Shown: positions 33,795-43,631, numbered from the stretch's first letter. The stretch: DNA of 64,000 nucleotides from Richelia sp. CSU_2_1 (GCA_012034575.1 JAAUPF010000007.1:1-64000); one strand, 5' to 3'. Notes: generated by a model not told the origin, from the sequence alone. Numbers and translations are program-made.

Positions 33795-34283
33795 CTAGCG
33801 AGGCGAAACAGTGATTTCGTCGTCCTTAGCAAACATTTCACCGGTGGTGATTTCTTTCAGCGCTGCCAAAGGCCACAAAAAGCCGCTCAGCATATATTTG
33901 ATTGCCACAGGAACATCGATAATAATCTCTTTTTCCTCTGGGCTGTCTGATTTTTTAGCAGCTTGCAGGTAAGAGCGGCCTACCCAACCGATCCAACCAG
34001 CAATATACAAGAACAGCACGCTGGGAATCAAAAAGTCGCCGGCCCGACCCAAACTGCCATCCACGATTAAGTGGGGATAGCCTTCGGGCCCGCACAAAGC
34101 TTGGGAATAACGATCGAATCTCGCCTTAGCTGATGCCGGATCGCCATTGGTAGAACGCGCATTTTGAGCTAGTTCTTTAAATGCGGGAGAGTCCTTGCAC
34201 GGCACTAAGTCGTAGGCCGAAGCAACTGGCACAAAACTAATCCAAAGACTTACGGCCAAAATCGCAGCAAACAATCGTCGCAT
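33795..34283 (-). CDS. psaF: photosystem I reaction centre subunit III
   Basis: A 162-residue PsaF. Residues 1-23 are a signal peptide ([20 protein letters not shown], then ASA), after which the mature protein begins [12 protein letters not shown], the conserved lumenal N-terminus. Two Cys (CKDSP and [10 protein letters not shown]) form the lumenal disulphide. The hydrophobic segment ([22 protein letters not shown], shortened here) anchors it in the thylakoid. PsaF forms part of the lumenal docking side for plastocyanin or cytochrome c6. psaJ follows; tsaD is divergent 135 bases away, a layout also found in other cyanobacteria. Confidence 0.97.
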   Translation of the reverse strand: MRRLFAAILAVSLWISFVPVASAYDLVPCKDSPAFKELAQNARSTNGDPASAKARFDRYSQALCGPEGYPHLIVDGSLGRAGDFLIPSVLFLYIAGWIGWVGRSYLQAAKKSDSPEEKEIIIDVPVAIKYMLSGFLWPLAALKEITTGEMFAKDDEITVSPR

Positions 34284-34418
34284 GAAATTGTTTCCTTTTG
34301 TTACAAAACAATAAGTTTTTTTACAAGCTTTTCAACTTGCTTGTCCCAAAACCAGATTACTGCTTTGCGGACAGTTTAAGCTAGCAGTAGCCAACCTATC
34401 AAACAAAATTACCAGTTA

Positions 34419-35489
34419 ATGGCAACCGTTTTTGCAATTGAAACAAGTTGTGACGAAACAGCAGCGGCAATTGTTAAGAATCGTCAAGTTTGCAGCAATG
34501 TTGTAGCATCGCAAATTAAGATCCACGCACAATACGGCGGGGTAGTGCCGGAAGTGGCTTCGCGGAGCCATTTAGAAATGCTCAATCAAGTAGTCGATCG
34601 GTGTCTGGTTGAATCCAACCTCACTTGGTCAGAAATTGATGGGATTGCAGCTACTTGCGCCCCCGGTTTAGTGGGTGCTTTGTTAGTCGGGCTGACAGCA
34701 GCAAAAAGCTTGGCAATTGTCCGGCAAAAACCGTTTTTAGGCGTCCACCACCTCGAAGGACACATCTATGCTTCTTATTTAAGCGAACCTGACTTGCAGC
34801 CTCCGTTTTTGTGCTTGTTAGTTTCTGGAGGACACACGAGTTTAATTCACGTCAAAGATTGCGGTGTTTACGAAACTGTGGGACAAACTCGCGACGATGC
34901 TGCGGGGGAAGCTTTTGATAAAGTGGCAAGACTGTTGCAGTTGGGGTATCCGGGAGGCCCGGTTGTTGACAAATTGGCGGCAGTTGGCAATCCTCAAGCT
35001 TTTGCATTGCCCGAGGGCAGAATTTCGCTGCCAGAAGGCGGGTATCATCCCTACGACAGCAGTTTTAGCGGGTTGAAAACGGCGGTTTTGCAGTTAGTAC
35101 AGAAACTTAAAAAAGAGCATGGCAATTCTGAGGGCGACAGCAGCTTGCCCGATGCTGTAATTAACGATCTAGCGGCCAGCTTTCAAGAAACTGTAGCAAA
35201 AAGTTTAACCAAAAGGGCGATCGCCTGTGCGGTCAATTTGGGACTGCAAACTATTGCTGTCGGCGGGGGAGTTGCTGCTAACAGCGGATTGCGGCAGCAC
35301 TTGCAAGCAGCGGCAGCAAAACACGATTTGCGAGTATTGTTTCCCCCTTTAAAATATTGCACCGACAACGCGGCAATGATCGGGTGTGCGGCTGCCGAAC
35401 ACTTGGAACGGGGACATATTTCGCCGCTAACTTTGGGAGCAAATTCGCGGATGTCTCTGAGCGATGTTATGGAACTGTATGATGTTTAG
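34419..35489 (+). CDS. tsaD: tRNA N6-adenosine threonylcarbamoyltransferase
   Basis: A 356-residue TsaD (Gcp), which with TsaB and TsaE adds threonylcarbamoyl to A37 of ANN-decoding tRNAs. The N-terminus [17 protein letters not shown] has the ASKHA phosphate motif. The metal-binding [10 protein letters not shown] (about 109-118) is intact, as are [13 protein letters not shown] and [13 protein letters not shown]. Normal length; ATG 34419. Essential in most bacteria. It is divergent from psaF. Confidence 0.97.
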   Translation: MATVFAIETSCDETAAAIVKNRQVCSNVVASQIKIHAQYGGVVPEVASRSHLEMLNQVVDRCLVESNLTWSEIDGIAATCAPGLVGALLVGLTAAKSLAIVRQKPFLGVHHLEGHIYASYLSEPDLQPPFLCLLVSGGHTSLIHVKDCGVYETVGQTRDDAAGEAFDKVARLLQLGYPGGPVVDKLAAVGNPQAFALPEGRISLPEGGYHPYDSSFSGLKTAVLQLVQKLKKEHGNSEGDSSLPDAVINDLAASFQETVAKSLTKRAIACAVNLGLQTIAVGGGVAANSGLRQHLQAAAAKHDLRVLFPPLKYCTDNAAMIGCAAAEHLERGHISPLTLGANSRMSLSDVMELYDV

Positions 35490-35645
35490 AATGCTGGGAA
35501 GAAGGTGTTAGGCGTTAGGTGGTAGGTGGTAGGTGTTAAACTGGCGAAGGGGTCAGGTGGTAGGTGGTAGGTGTTAAACTGGCGATCGAATTATCCTATT
35601 ATTATCCTATAATGATTGTTAGAGATGTCGCAGTGGGGTAAGGCT
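35490..35645. repeat. GGTGTTAGG / TTAGGTGGTAGG repeats after tsaD
   Basis: About 80 bases of GTTAGGTGGTAGGTGG words, twice ending in GTGTTAAACTGGCGA (35536-35551 and 35571-35586), a 50-base direct repeat. No gene is supported. The small gene at 35646 has its ribosome-binding site at the right edge. Confidence 0.7.
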
Positions 35646-35798
35646 ATGAACGATCGCCCTTCGGAAAAAAACACCAAAAAATCTGCTGCCGATCGCAAAG
35701 TCAAGGTGGTTGAGGTCGATATCGATCCAGTCACATTATCGGCGATCGCTGTTGCTCTATTACTCATTCCGTTGATAATTGCTGGATTTTTTAATTAA
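35646..35798 (+). CDS. small single-TM protein of unknown function
   Basis: A 50-residue protein, MNDRPSEKNTKKSAADRKVK followed by VVEVDIDPVTLSAIAVALLL and a hydrophobic end. Start at ATG 35646 because GGGGTAAGG lies about seven bases upstream; a TTG at 35616 is also open but has no such site. The C-terminal half (about 30-49) is a single membrane helix with the N-terminal half basic and hydrophilic. Small one-helix proteins are common accessory subunits of thylakoid or electron-transfer complexes; no specific family is recognised. Confidence 0.5.
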   Translation: MNDRPSEKNTKKSAADRKVKVVEVDIDPVTLSAIAVALLLIPLIIAGFFN

Positions 35799-35910
35799 AT
35801 AGTCGGTGGCGATCGCGCTCGATTTAAGAGTCGGAATGCGTGACAGAAAGTGGCGGACAAAAACAGCTTTTTCTGCTACAACAGTTATAGAAGGCACGCC
35901 CTAACGAACA

Positions 35911-36240
35911 ATGAAGATATTATTACCCCCAGACTTGGAACAATTCGTGCAGCATCAGGTAGAAAGTGCTGCTTATGCTTCTGCACAGGATGTTATTTGC
36001 GCTGCTTTGGAACTGTTCAAAAAACAGCAAGCAGAGACAGTTGAGGAAGAATTAGATGGAGCGATTCCCCCAGAAGAAATCGATCGGCGCAAGAAACTCA
36101 AGCTCTATCCTTACGATGAAACCGCCGATCTAGAAGACGAGGAAGCATTTCAGGAATGCCTGACACAAGGAGGTATCCCGCACGATCGAGTTGTTATTTG
36201 GCTCGATCGCATCGACACCGAAAACGATCGCTTCTCTTAA
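35911..36240 (+). CDS. RHH/CopG-like N-terminal hypothetical protein
   Basis: A 109-residue protein. Residues 1-45 (MKILLPPDLEQFVQHQVES then AAYASAQDVICAALELFKK) have the layout of a ParD-type ribbon-helix-helix antitoxin, with alternating strand residues and the S/A-x-x-D-V helix. The rest is acidic (PPEEIDRRKKLKLYPYDETA) and ends with VIWLDRIDTENDRFS. No toxin gene follows within the normal distance, so it is an orphan or a stand-alone regulator. Start ATG 35911 agrees with MKI. Confidence 0.5.
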   Translation: MKILLPPDLEQFVQHQVESAAYASAQDVICAALELFKKQQAETVEEELDGAIPPEEIDRRKKLKLYPYDETADLEDEEAFQECLTQGGIPHDRVVIWLDRIDTENDRFS

Positions 36241-36434
36241 CCATCTTTCGCTTCAAATCCGAGTTGTTTTTCTGACAATTGTCAACAAATCCAAATCTTT
36301 CCAGAATCAACTAATCCTCAAATAACCATCCATCGAATAACAAGTATTTTATTTCTCTGTCGGGCGTCAAAAACTTTACTCGATCGTATATTACTCTTAT
36401 CTATAATTACCAAATTTTGCAAGATCGATACCCT

Positions 36435-36935
36435 ATGGAAATTCGCGATGCAGTTGAAAGCGATTTGCCGGAAATTGTTGACATATACAATGCCGCAATT
36501 CCGGGCAGAATGGCAACAGCAGATTTAACACCGATTTCAGTAGCAAGCCGCCTCCCTTGGTACAGAGAACATTCGCCTGATACCTGGCCGATTTGGGTAA
36601 TGGAATCAGAACAAACTGTAATTGGATGGCTGAGTTTGCAGATGTTTTACGGGCGGCAAGCTTACCAGCATACAGCAGAAGTTAGCATTTATGTTGCGCC
36701 CGATCGCCAGTGTTGCGGAGTCGGACAAAAATTGCTAGCCGAAGCAATCAAGCGGAGTCCTGAATTGGGGATTAAAACTTTAATGGGCGTGATTTTTGCT
36801 CGCAATCAGCCGAGTTTAAAACTGTTTGAAAAATTTGGCTTTCAGCGCTGGGGATACCTGCCGCAAGTCGCGGAAATTGATGGAATTGAAGGTGATGTAG
36901 TTATTGTCGGACTGCGTTTGACTGACTCGCTTTAG
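36435..36935 (+). CDS. GNAT acetyltransferase (PAT/RimI-like)
   Basis: A 166-residue N-acetyltransferase starting MEIRDAVESDLPEIVDIYNA at ATG 36435; a TTG at 36417 would add six residues. The acetyl-CoA motif A is at about 85-105 (SIYVAPDRQCCGVGQKLLAE, pattern Q/RxxGxG/A), and the DLPEIVDIYNAAI opening matches phosphinothricin/PAT-like acetyltransferases. The substrate is unknown; the family acts on amino acids and small amines. Single gene, transcribed with the DUF6745 gene at best loosely (86-base gap). Confidence 0.8.
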   Translation: MEIRDAVESDLPEIVDIYNAAIPGRMATADLTPISVASRLPWYREHSPDTWPIWVMESEQTVIGWLSLQMFYGRQAYQHTAEVSIYVAPDRQCCGVGQKLLAEAIKRSPELGIKTLMGVIFARNQPSLKLFEKFGFQRWGYLPQVAEIDGIEGDVVIVGLRLTDSL

Positions 36936-37020
36936 GGTAGGGGCGATCGCGCTTTCTTAAATTACTGCAACAATTTCATAACTTAAATCCAAAATCCAAA
37001 ATCCAAAATCTCAAATTGCC

Positions 37021-38091
37021 ATGTTCTTGACTCCCGAACAAACAGCCTTAATTCCGATTTACCGCGAGAAATGGCAGCAAATCGGACTGTCGGTAAAACC
37101 GATCGATCGCCAGCAAGCAGCAGCAGCAATTAATACCGCTTACAATCTTATCGATCTTCCCGAACCGGAAATTATTTTCTGCGACAGCCCCCTCGATGCT
37201 TTGCTAAAAATTCAACCGCTAAGTTCCCAGGGACAATTATGGCTGGAAGATGCCAGCGCCATTAGAGACAAAATTCACAACGAAGTGTACAATAGCTTGA
37301 GAAAACAACTCCCAAGAGAACTGGAAAATCACATTTACAGCCAACTTTACAACCCGCTGCACGATCGGCTGGTAAACCAACTGCACCATCATGTGAGAGA
37401 TGAAGCTTACGATCGATTAGAGCACAAATTGAGAGAAAGATTTATGATTTTTTTCCTCAAAATGACCAGTAACAACAATTTTATAGTTTCCGAACTGTCA
37501 GCCTGTCACGGCAGTTGGGTAGATTTTTGCATTTCAGTATTAAACTTGAAGTGCGATCGCTCTTTATATACACTCTTTGAATCCTTGACCAAAAATTGCG
37601 GTTTGATTTACCCCTATGCAAAAAAGTGTTTTGTTTGCGATCGACCGCAAAAGATCGATTTTGGCAGCACGGGTTTGCTCCACGCTGAAGGTAAACCAGC
37701 AGTTGAATTTGTCGATAAATTTAGCGTATATTGCTATCGCGGGGTGAGGTTGCCGGAAACTTACGGTCGAGTAGCGCCCGAATCTTGGCAAGCACAATGG
37801 TTGTTAACTGAAAAAAATGCCGAACTGCGGCGAGTATTAATTCAGGCGATCGGCTATGAAAGAATTTGTCAAGAATTGCAGGCACTAGAACTAGATAGCT
37901 GGCAAGAATATACGCTGTTAAAAATTGATAGTGATGTTGACATCGAGCCAATTCATTTGTTAAAAATGACTTGTCCGAGTACGGGAAAAATTCACGTATT
38001 GCGAGTGCCTCCAGGGGTGCGATCGGCTAAAGAAGCAATTAGCTGGGTAAATTGGGAAATCGATCCGGAAGAATTTCAAGTGCAAACTTGA
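37021..38091 (+). CDS. DUF6745-type hypothetical protein
   Basis: A 356-residue soluble protein. The end of the protein (HLLKMTCPSTGKIHVLRVPP, then GVRSAKEAISWVNWEI) is the signature of proteins annotated DUF6745 in actinobacteria and cyanobacteria. The middle has a distinctive stretch of about 60 residues (NEVYNSLRKQLPRELENHIY, SQLYNPLHDRLVNQLHHHVR) in which the phrase Y-x-x-L/LxxQL recurs about every 8-12 residues, suggesting a helical repeat. FVCDRPQKIDFGSTGLLHAE holds a Cys. No enzyme motif is visible. Start ATG 37021; single gene. Confidence 0.6.
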   Translation: MFLTPEQTALIPIYREKWQQIGLSVKPIDRQQAAAAINTAYNLIDLPEPEIIFCDSPLDALLKIQPLSSQGQLWLEDASAIRDKIHNEVYNSLRKQLPRELENHIYSQLYNPLHDRLVNQLHHHVRDEAYDRLEHKLRERFMIFFLKMTSNNNFIVSELSACHGSWVDFCISVLNLKCDRSLYTLFESLTKNCGLIYPYAKKCFVCDRPQKIDFGSTGLLHAEGKPAVEFVDKFSVYCYRGVRLPETYGRVAPESWQAQWLLTEKNAELRRVLIQAIGYERICQELQALELDSWQEYTLLKIDSDVDIEPIHLLKMTCPSTGKIHVLRVPPGVRSAKEAISWVNWEIDPEEFQVQT

Positions 38092-38181
38092 CGAGAAAAC
38101 TTGACAAGAAAAATTGTAGATTAGCAGCCCGCACTTGGTAATATGTACTCTGGCAGCTAAAACCCACAACTTCAAATTGAC

Positions 38182-39363
38182 ATGAGCCAGCATCCAGACG
38201 GCATTGCCCCTCACGGCGGCATCCTCGTCAACCGCATTGCAACCCTAGATCAAAGACAAGAATTTTTTGACAAAGCAGAAATCCTGCCGCGAGTTCAGCT
38301 TGCAGAACGATCGCTCTCAGACTTGCAAACGATCGCGATCGGTGCCTTGAGTCCCCTGGAAGGGTTTATGGGCGAGACAGAATATCGATCGGTAGTCAAA
38401 GAAATGCGCCTCACCAACGGCCTCCCCTGGTCAGTTCCCATCACCCTACCGGTTAGCGAAGCAATCGCCGACACCCTCAAAGAAGGTACTTTAGTGCGCC
38501 TCGACTCCCCGACAGGCGAATTTGCCGGCATCTTGGAACTGACAGAAAAATACCGCTATAACAAAGAAGAAGAAGCCCTCAACGTCTACGGTACCGACGA
38601 TCTCAAACACCCAGGCGTCCAAGTATTAGACAAGTCCGGGCCGATTAACCTCGCAGGCCCGGTGTGGCTGATGGAACGCCAACTCGACCCCCGGTTTCCG
38701 CAATACCAAATTGACCCGGCAAAATCGAGAATGCTGTTCAAAGAAAAAGGATGGAAAACAGTAGTCGGTTTCCAAACCCGCAACCCCATCCACCGGGCTC
38801 ACGAATACATTCAAAAATGCGCCTTAGAAACAGTAGATGGCTTGTTCTTGCATCCTTTAGTCGGTTCTACTAAAGAAGACGACATTCCCGCCGATGTGCG
38901 GATGCGCTGCTACGAAATTCTCCTAGAAAAATACTATCCCCAAGACCGAGTAATTTTAGCAATCAATCCGTCAGCGATGCGCTACGCCGGCCCTAGAGAA
39001 GCAATTTTTCATGCTTTAATTCGCAAAAACTACGGCTGCACTCACTTTATCGTCGGGCGAGATCACGCAGGAGTTGGCGATTACTACGGCACCTACGACG
39101 CGCAATACATTTTTGACGAATTTGAACCCTCAGAATTGGGAATTGTGCCGATGAAATTCGAGCACGCTTTCTATTGCACTGTCACCGAACAAATGGCTAC
39201 AACTAAAACAAGTCCCAGCACTCCCGAACAGCGGGTGCATTTGTCGGGAACCAAAGTGCGGGAAATGCTGCGCGCGGGCAAATTGCCGCCACCGCAGTTT
39301 TCAAGGCCGGAAGTGGCGGCCGAATTGGCGAAGGCAATGAATATTTTCAGTTACGAAATTTAA
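38182..39363 (+). CDS. sat: sulfate adenylyltransferase
   Basis: A 393-residue ATP sulfurylase, which makes adenosine 5'-phosphosulfate from sulfate and ATP, first step of sulfate assimilation. The diagnostic motifs are [11 protein letters not shown] (about 195-205) and [12 protein letters not shown] (about 291-302). The family (monofunctional, dimeric type used by cyanobacteria and some bacteria) has no APS kinase domain, as here. Length normal; start ATG 38182. The neighbour upstream is DUF6745 and downstream a secreted pseudo-caspase, so no sulfur cluster. Confidence 0.97.
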   Translation: MSQHPDGIAPHGGILVNRIATLDQRQEFFDKAEILPRVQLAERSLSDLQTIAIGALSPLEGFMGETEYRSVVKEMRLTNGLPWSVPITLPVSEAIADTLKEGTLVRLDSPTGEFAGILELTEKYRYNKEEEALNVYGTDDLKHPGVQVLDKSGPINLAGPVWLMERQLDPRFPQYQIDPAKSRMLFKEKGWKTVVGFQTRNPIHRAHEYIQKCALETVDGLFLHPLVGSTKEDDIPADVRMRCYEILLEKYYPQDRVILAINPSAMRYAGPREAIFHALIRKNYGCTHFIVGRDHAGVGDYYGTYDAQYIFDEFEPSELGIVPMKFEHAFYCTVTEQMATTKTSPSTPEQRVHLSGTKVREMLRAGKLPPPQFSRPEVAAELAKAMNIFSYEI

Positions 39364-39446
39364 TTTTGCGCGGTTGTTGTTAGCGATACTCAGCCTTTGG
39401 CATTTTTGCCAGATGATAATAACAGCAAGGTGGTCGGAAATCATAA

Positions 39447-41621
39447 ATGAGACTTTTGCGGCGGGAATTTTTGCAGCAAGCTGGTGGGATGCTGGCGGCG
39501 CTGGGAATTGGCGGGGCTGGCTGGCTGCGTTTGGGCGATCGCTATCTCGAAGCCCTAGCCCAGCCGACAGCCCGCAAATTAGCACTTTTGGTAGGAGTCG
39601 ATCGCTATCCTGATTCGCCGCTGCGCGGTTGCGTCACGGACGTAGAATTGCAGCGGGAACTGTTGCTATACCGATTTGGGTTCGATCCGTCGGACATTTT
39701 GACTTTAACTGACTCTCAGGCGACTCGGGAAAATATCGAAACGGCTTTTGCCACTCACTTAATCCAACAGGCAAAACCGGGAGACTCGGTAGTTTTTCAT
39801 TTCAGCGGCTGCGGCAGTCGCATCAGTTTGGGGCAGGTTCCTGAAGTCATGCAAAATAGTTTGGTGCCGGTGGATGATGTTTCGCCCTCCGAAGGCAACC
39901 CCACGGTCAACGATATTTTAGAGGAAACGCTGCTGCTGTTGCTGCGATCGCTCCCTACCCAAAACGCTGTTGCCATCCTCGACACCGGCTACACTTATCC
40001 GGGATCGGACAAAAACGGCAGCTTTCGCATTCGATCGCGCCCCCGCCATACCGTCGGCCAACCGAGTCGCGAAGAATTGGCTTTGATGTCCTTAATTCGA
40101 TCGCGCGCCAACACCCCTTCAAACGCTGCCATCTTCGCAGCAGCAGCCCCTTCTCAACTCGCCGCCGAAAGAGAATGGAACGGCTTTGCAGCCGGCTTGT
40201 TTACCTACGCCCTGACTCAGACGCTGTGGGAGGCAACTCCGGCTACCAGAGTGCAAGTCAGTTTCAGCCGCGCTGCAGGTACTGTCGAACAAGCGACTGG
40301 GCTGTCCCAACAGCCGCAAATCCGCAGTCAATCGCCCTTATTGCCGGCAAATTTACCTGCTGATTTTGCCAATAGTAGGTTTAATTCCCCAGCGGCTGAC
40401 GGGGCCGTGACGGCGGTAGAAGATGGGGGCAAAACAGTGCAGTTGTGGCTGGGCGGGCTGCCGTCGGGGGTTTTGGATTCCTGCAGCGGTTCTGTGTTTG
40501 CTGCAGTTAACTCCCAGGATCGGCTGCTGCTGCGGGGGCGGACTGGTTTGTCTGCCAAAGCCCAGGTTTTAGAAAGGTCGATCGGATCTTCGGGACAACT
40601 GGCGCTAGGCGAGTTGGTGAGGGAAGAAATTCGGGTATTTCCGCGCAATATCGGTTTGACAGTAGCTTTAGATTCAGGTTTGGAACGCATCGAACGGGTG
40701 GACGCTACTAGCGCCATAGCTACTGTACCTCAGGTCTCTGCAGTACCGGGCGATCGACCTGCAGATTGTCGGTTTGGCAGATTACCCTCCGCTACCGTAG
40801 CCCAGATTCCCGAGACTCCCCTGCCCGGTTTCTATCAAAGCCGCTACGGTTTGTTTTCTTTGGGCGACACCCCGATTTCCAATACCGACGGCGATGGGGG
40901 AGAAGCAGTCAAAGTGGCGGTACAGCGCTTGATTCCGCAGTTGAAAACGCTGCTGGCAGAGAAGCTGCTGCGACTGACTGTCAATGAGGCCTCTTCGCGC
41001 CTGAAGGTGCGGGCAGTATTGGCCACTCTATCGCCGCAATCTCGGGTAGTGGAACAGCGGGAACCCCTACGGGCCGATCGCGCTTACCAACTCGAAGCCC
41101 TCAGCGATGAGGGCGAGAAATCGCCCCACCCTTCTATACTAAGTGTGCCTACGGGCAGCCGAATTCAGTACAGGCTGTATAACGAGAGCGATCGGCCGGT
41201 GTATGCTGCGGTGTTTTCCTCGGATACTGGCGGGCGGCTGCTGTTGGTGAATTCTCACGGCGAAAATGGTGCTGGGGTAATGTCCGAGCCGATCGCTCCG
41301 GGAGAAACTGCGAGCGTGCCGGCGGCTGGGTCTTTTGGGTGGGCGGTATCCGGGCCCGCCGGCATTGCAGAAACTCTTGTTATATTTAGTGAGAAAAAGT
41401 TCGATCGAACTTTGGCGGCCTTGGAAGGAGGAATGCAGCAAGTTAGAAATGCCGAACCGGTCAGGGTGTTGTTGAATCCATTGGATGTGGCTAGGGCGGT
41501 GTTGGAAGATTTGCACGAGGCGAGCGTTTTGGGAGTGCAAAAAGTGGGATTATCGACTGACGATTTAGCTTTAGATGTGAATGTTTGGGCGGGTTTAAGT
41601 TTTGTTTATCGAGTGGTTTGA
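39447..41621 (+). CDS. Tat-exported caspase-fold protein lacking both catalytic residues
   Basis: A 724-residue protein. The N-terminus MRLLRREFLQQAGGMLAALG is a Tat signal (RRxFLQ motif at 5-10). Residues 43-270 form a caspase/metacaspase fold (peptidase C14): KLALLVGVDRYPDSPLRGCV and GDSVVFHFSGCGSR and AVAILDTGYTYPG. In active family members the second motif reads FSGHGSR and the third LDSCHSG. Here the His position is Cys122 and the Cys position is Gly181, so proteolysis by the usual dyad is impossible. The last third has a DUF4384-like domain (about 545-640, EQREPLRADRAYQLEALSDE, SRIQYRLYNESDRPVYAAVF). Likely a folded, exported regulator or scaffold. Pseudo-variants with Tyr or Ser in this site are known among cyanobacterial orthocaspases. 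Confidence 0.8.
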   Translation: MRLLRREFLQQAGGMLAALGIGGAGWLRLGDRYLEALAQPTARKLALLVGVDRYPDSPLRGCVTDVELQRELLLYRFGFDPSDILTLTDSQATRENIETAFATHLIQQAKPGDSVVFHFSGCGSRISLGQVPEVMQNSLVPVDDVSPSEGNPTVNDILEETLLLLLRSLPTQNAVAILDTGYTYPGSDKNGSFRIRSRPRHTVGQPSREELALMSLIRSRANTPSNAAIFAAAAPSQLAAEREWNGFAAGLFTYALTQTLWEATPATRVQVSFSRAAGTVEQATGLSQQPQIRSQSPLLPANLPADFANSRFNSPAADGAVTAVEDGGKTVQLWLGGLPSGVLDSCSGSVFAAVNSQDRLLLRGRTGLSAKAQVLERSIGSSGQLALGELVREEIRVFPRNIGLTVALDSGLERIERVDATSAIATVPQVSAVPGDRPADCRFGRLPSATVAQIPETPLPGFYQSRYGLFSLGDTPISNTDGDGGEAVKVAVQRLIPQLKTLLAEKLLRLTVNEASSRLKVRAVLATLSPQSRVVEQREPLRADRAYQLEALSDEGEKSPHPSILSVPTGSRIQYRLYNESDRPVYAAVFSSDTGGRLLLVNSHGENGAGVMSEPIAPGETASVPAAGSFGWAVSGPAGIAETLVIFSEKKFDRTLAALEGGMQQVRNAEPVRVLLNPLDVARAVLEDLHEASVLGVQKVGLSTDDLALDVNVWAGLSFVYRVV

Positions 41622-41639
41622 TCTGTTCTTATTATTGTT

Positions 41640-41700
41640 TGCAGTCAAGACTTTAGTCTTTCGATCCAGCGGATTAAAGTCCTCACTACAAACCGTATGA
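41640..41700. repeat. AGTCCTCACTACAAACC repeat family copy
   Basis: GACTTTAGTC (41648-41657) and GGATTAAAGTCCTCACTACAAAC (41671-41693, only ends quoted) form an imperfect inverted pair. It belongs to the TTTGTAGTGAGGACT family, with other copies near 1412-1465 and 62518-62545. It sits between the convergent pseudo-caspase and 157-residue gene. Confidence 0.65.
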
Positions 41701-41825
41701 TATAGCTTCTGGTTGCATTGGAATTAAGTTCTGTAGGGTAGTTAGCAATTACCAACTAGCAATTACCAATTAGCAATTACTAATTACCAAAAATGCGATT
41801 TTTGCGTAAAGAGTACGCTAGAGCT

Positions 41826-42299
41826 TTATTTTTTAGCGCGTTGCTGTTGGTAAACGCTGACAACTTTATCTGCATAAGTAGCGGTTGGGCCGCTTTTACA
41901 AGCTGTCGATTCTCCTGTCTTCCACCAGCAAGCCGATCGGCGTACAGCGGTTAATTCATTGTTGTTGCTAGCTTGGTATTCATCGCGCAGCAAATCGCGC
42001 ACGATACAAGTAATAATTGTTTTGGCTTTTGCGGCGTCGGCCTCAAATTGTTGCGGTGTTAAATCTTGTTTGGTACAGAATTTTGCCCAGCGGGAAATAT
42101 TGCCCGGTAAAACTTGCCACTGACTGTACATTCCGTCATTTGCTGCTTGCGGCGGGGCGGCTTGTCGCAGGGCTTCTACGAGGGCGGTAACTTGCGCGTC
42201 GGTAACTTGTTGCGCTGCTGCTGGAAGTGCTGGCAATCCCAGACTAATTATCAGGCTGCCACATAGTAGATTTGTTTTTGCGATCGATTTTAAATTCAT
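41826..42299 (-). CDS. secreted hypothetical protein with four cysteines
   Basis: A 157-residue protein. The N-terminus MNLKSIAKTNLLCGSLIISL then GLPALPAAAQ is a signal peptide with cleavage after AAA. The mature region is mostly alpha-helical with four cysteines (KFCTKQ, ITCIVRD, SACWWK, TACKSG) likely to form two disulphides in the periplasm. The family is known in cyanobacteria only as hypothetical. It has no partner gene; promoter region lies right of 42300. Confidence 0.6.
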   Translation of the reverse strand: MNLKSIAKTNLLCGSLIISLGLPALPAAAQQVTDAQVTALVEALRQAAPPQAANDGMYSQWQVLPGNISRWAKFCTKQDLTPQQFEADAAKAKTIITCIVRDLLRDEYQASNNNELTAVRRSACWWKTGESTACKSGPTATYADKVVSVYQQQRAKK

Positions 42300-42446
42300 T
42301 TACGATGCCCTGTTTTAATCGAAATTTACTGCCACAAGCTAGACTTTTAAGTCGCTCGATCGCCTCTGTCGCAGGTATGATTTGCTCGCTAAATGCGGTG
42401 TCAATTGCGATTATTGTAGAAATAGTCGATCGATTGCGATAAAATT

Positions 42447-42791
42447 ATGGAAGTACAACCCAGGGAAATTCGCAACTACCTGAGAGCAGATGGTACAAGT
42501 CCTTTTGAAGACTGGTATAACTCACTCCGGGATACCAAAGGCAAAAACCAGATTCAGTTAAGGCTTAAGCGAGTCATAGCTGGTAATTTAGGAGATTGTA
42601 AGTCAGTTGGATCGGGAGTCTTTGAACTCAAAATTAATTTTGGTCCCGGCTATCGGCTGTACTTTGGACAAGTGGAGCTAACAGTTGTACTTCTGCTAAT
42701 AGGTGGAGATAAAAGCACTCAAGAGCGAGACATTGCCACAGCTATTAAGTATTGGAGAGATTATGAAAAACGTGAAAGCACCAACGAGTAG
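42447..42791 (+). CDS. HigB/Gp49-family toxin, copy 1
   Basis: A 114-residue RelE-fold toxin of the Gp49-like (HI1419-type) addiction-module killer family: PFEDWYNSLRDTKGKNQIQL, the helix RLKRVIAGNLGDCKSVGSGV, FELKINFGPGYRLYFGQ, and LIGGDKSTQERDI. Such proteins typically cleave mRNA on the ribosome. The gene starts at ATG 42447 and overlaps its antitoxin gene by 29 bases, the toxin-first order typical of this subfamily. It shares the first 8 residues with copy 2 but differs through its body (about 60% identical by eye). Confidence 0.8.
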   Translation: MEVQPREIRNYLRADGTSPFEDWYNSLRDTKGKNQIQLRLKRVIAGNLGDCKSVGSGVFELKINFGPGYRLYFGQVELTVVLLLIGGDKSTQERDIATAIKYWRDYEKRESTNE

Positions 42792-43149
42792 AAGTTACCA
42801 AGAATTTCTCATAGAATCTCTGCAAAATTCCCAAGAAGCAGCGGGTTATATCGAGGTGACTTTGACTGAAGCTAGCGATGAACCTAAATTGCTTCAGATG
42901 GTACTCAAAGATATTGTAGATTCTCGGATAAAGTTTAACACTTTATCAGATTCTGCTCAACTCCGATGGAAAAAGCTGGATAAGATGCTGGCAGAAAGCG
43001 GGGGCTCGGAAATTTACAGTTTTGTAGAATTGCTAGAAGCCTTAGGATTTAAGTTAGAAATTACTGTTGCGGATCTTGAGATGTCGGCTGATTTGGAAGA
43101 CAAGGATTTTGCGCGATCGAACTTGTCCCCAGAAACTGCTAATTTATAA
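42763..43149 (+). CDS. HI1420-like antitoxin, copy 1
   Basis: A 128-residue antitoxin. Start MKNVKAPTSRSYQEFLIESL at ATG 42763 rather than at the longer frame from 42703, because copy 2 starts at the corresponding ATG and the N-terminal EFLIESLQNSQEAAGYIEV matches the family. The end (LAESGGSEIYSFVELLEALG then FKLEITVADLEMSADL) is the HTH region that would bind the operator. Overlaps the toxin gene by 29 bases. Confidence 0.8.
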   Translation: MKNVKAPTSRSYQEFLIESLQNSQEAAGYIEVTLTEASDEPKLLQMVLKDIVDSRIKFNTLSDSAQLRWKKLDKMLAESGGSEIYSFVELLEALGFKLEITVADLEMSADLEDKDFARSNLSPETANL

Positions 43150-43286
43150 CTTGTTATTTCGGATTAAAAACATCAGCCATCAATAAGTTTATCGCTCGAT
43201 CGCCTCTGCCTTAAGTATGATTTGCTCGCTAAATGCGGTGTCAATTGCCGTTATTGTAGAAATAGTCGATCGATTGCGATAAAATT

Positions 43287-43631
43287 ATGGAAGTACAACC
43301 CAAAGAAATTCGACGTTACAGCACCCCAGAGGGCAAACTTCCCTTCACTGAGTGGCTTGATTCTCTGCGCGATCGAAATGTCAGAGTTAGAATTAAATCT
43401 AGGCTCGATCGAGTTGAACAAGGCAATCTTGGAGATGTCAAGTCAGTGGGAGAAGGAGTTTTTGAACTCAGAATTAATTATGGTCCGGGCTATCGCATTT
43501 ACTTCGGACAAGTTGGGTTGACAATTATAATCCTCTTAATAGCCGGAGATAAAAGCACTCAAGAACAAGATATCCGACAAGCAATAGCATACTGGAAAGA
43601 TTATGAACAACGTGAAAGCACCAACGAGTGA
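43287..43631 (+). CDS. HigB/Gp49-family toxin, copy 2
   Basis: A 114-residue paralogue of the copy 1 toxin with the same layout (PFTEWLDSLRDRNVRVRIKS, GNLGDVKSVGEGVFELRI, GDKSTQEQDI). Key positions of the RelE fold are kept: basic RLDRV helix, GPGYRIYFGQ. It overlaps the copy 2 antitoxin gene by 29 bases. Divergence from copy 1 is spread through the middle of the gene while both ends are nearly identical. Confidence 0.8.
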   Translation: MEVQPKEIRRYSTPEGKLPFTEWLDSLRDRNVRVRIKSRLDRVEQGNLGDVKSVGEGVFELRINYGPGYRIYFGQVGLTIIILLIAGDKSTQEQDIRQAIAYWKDYEQRESTNE

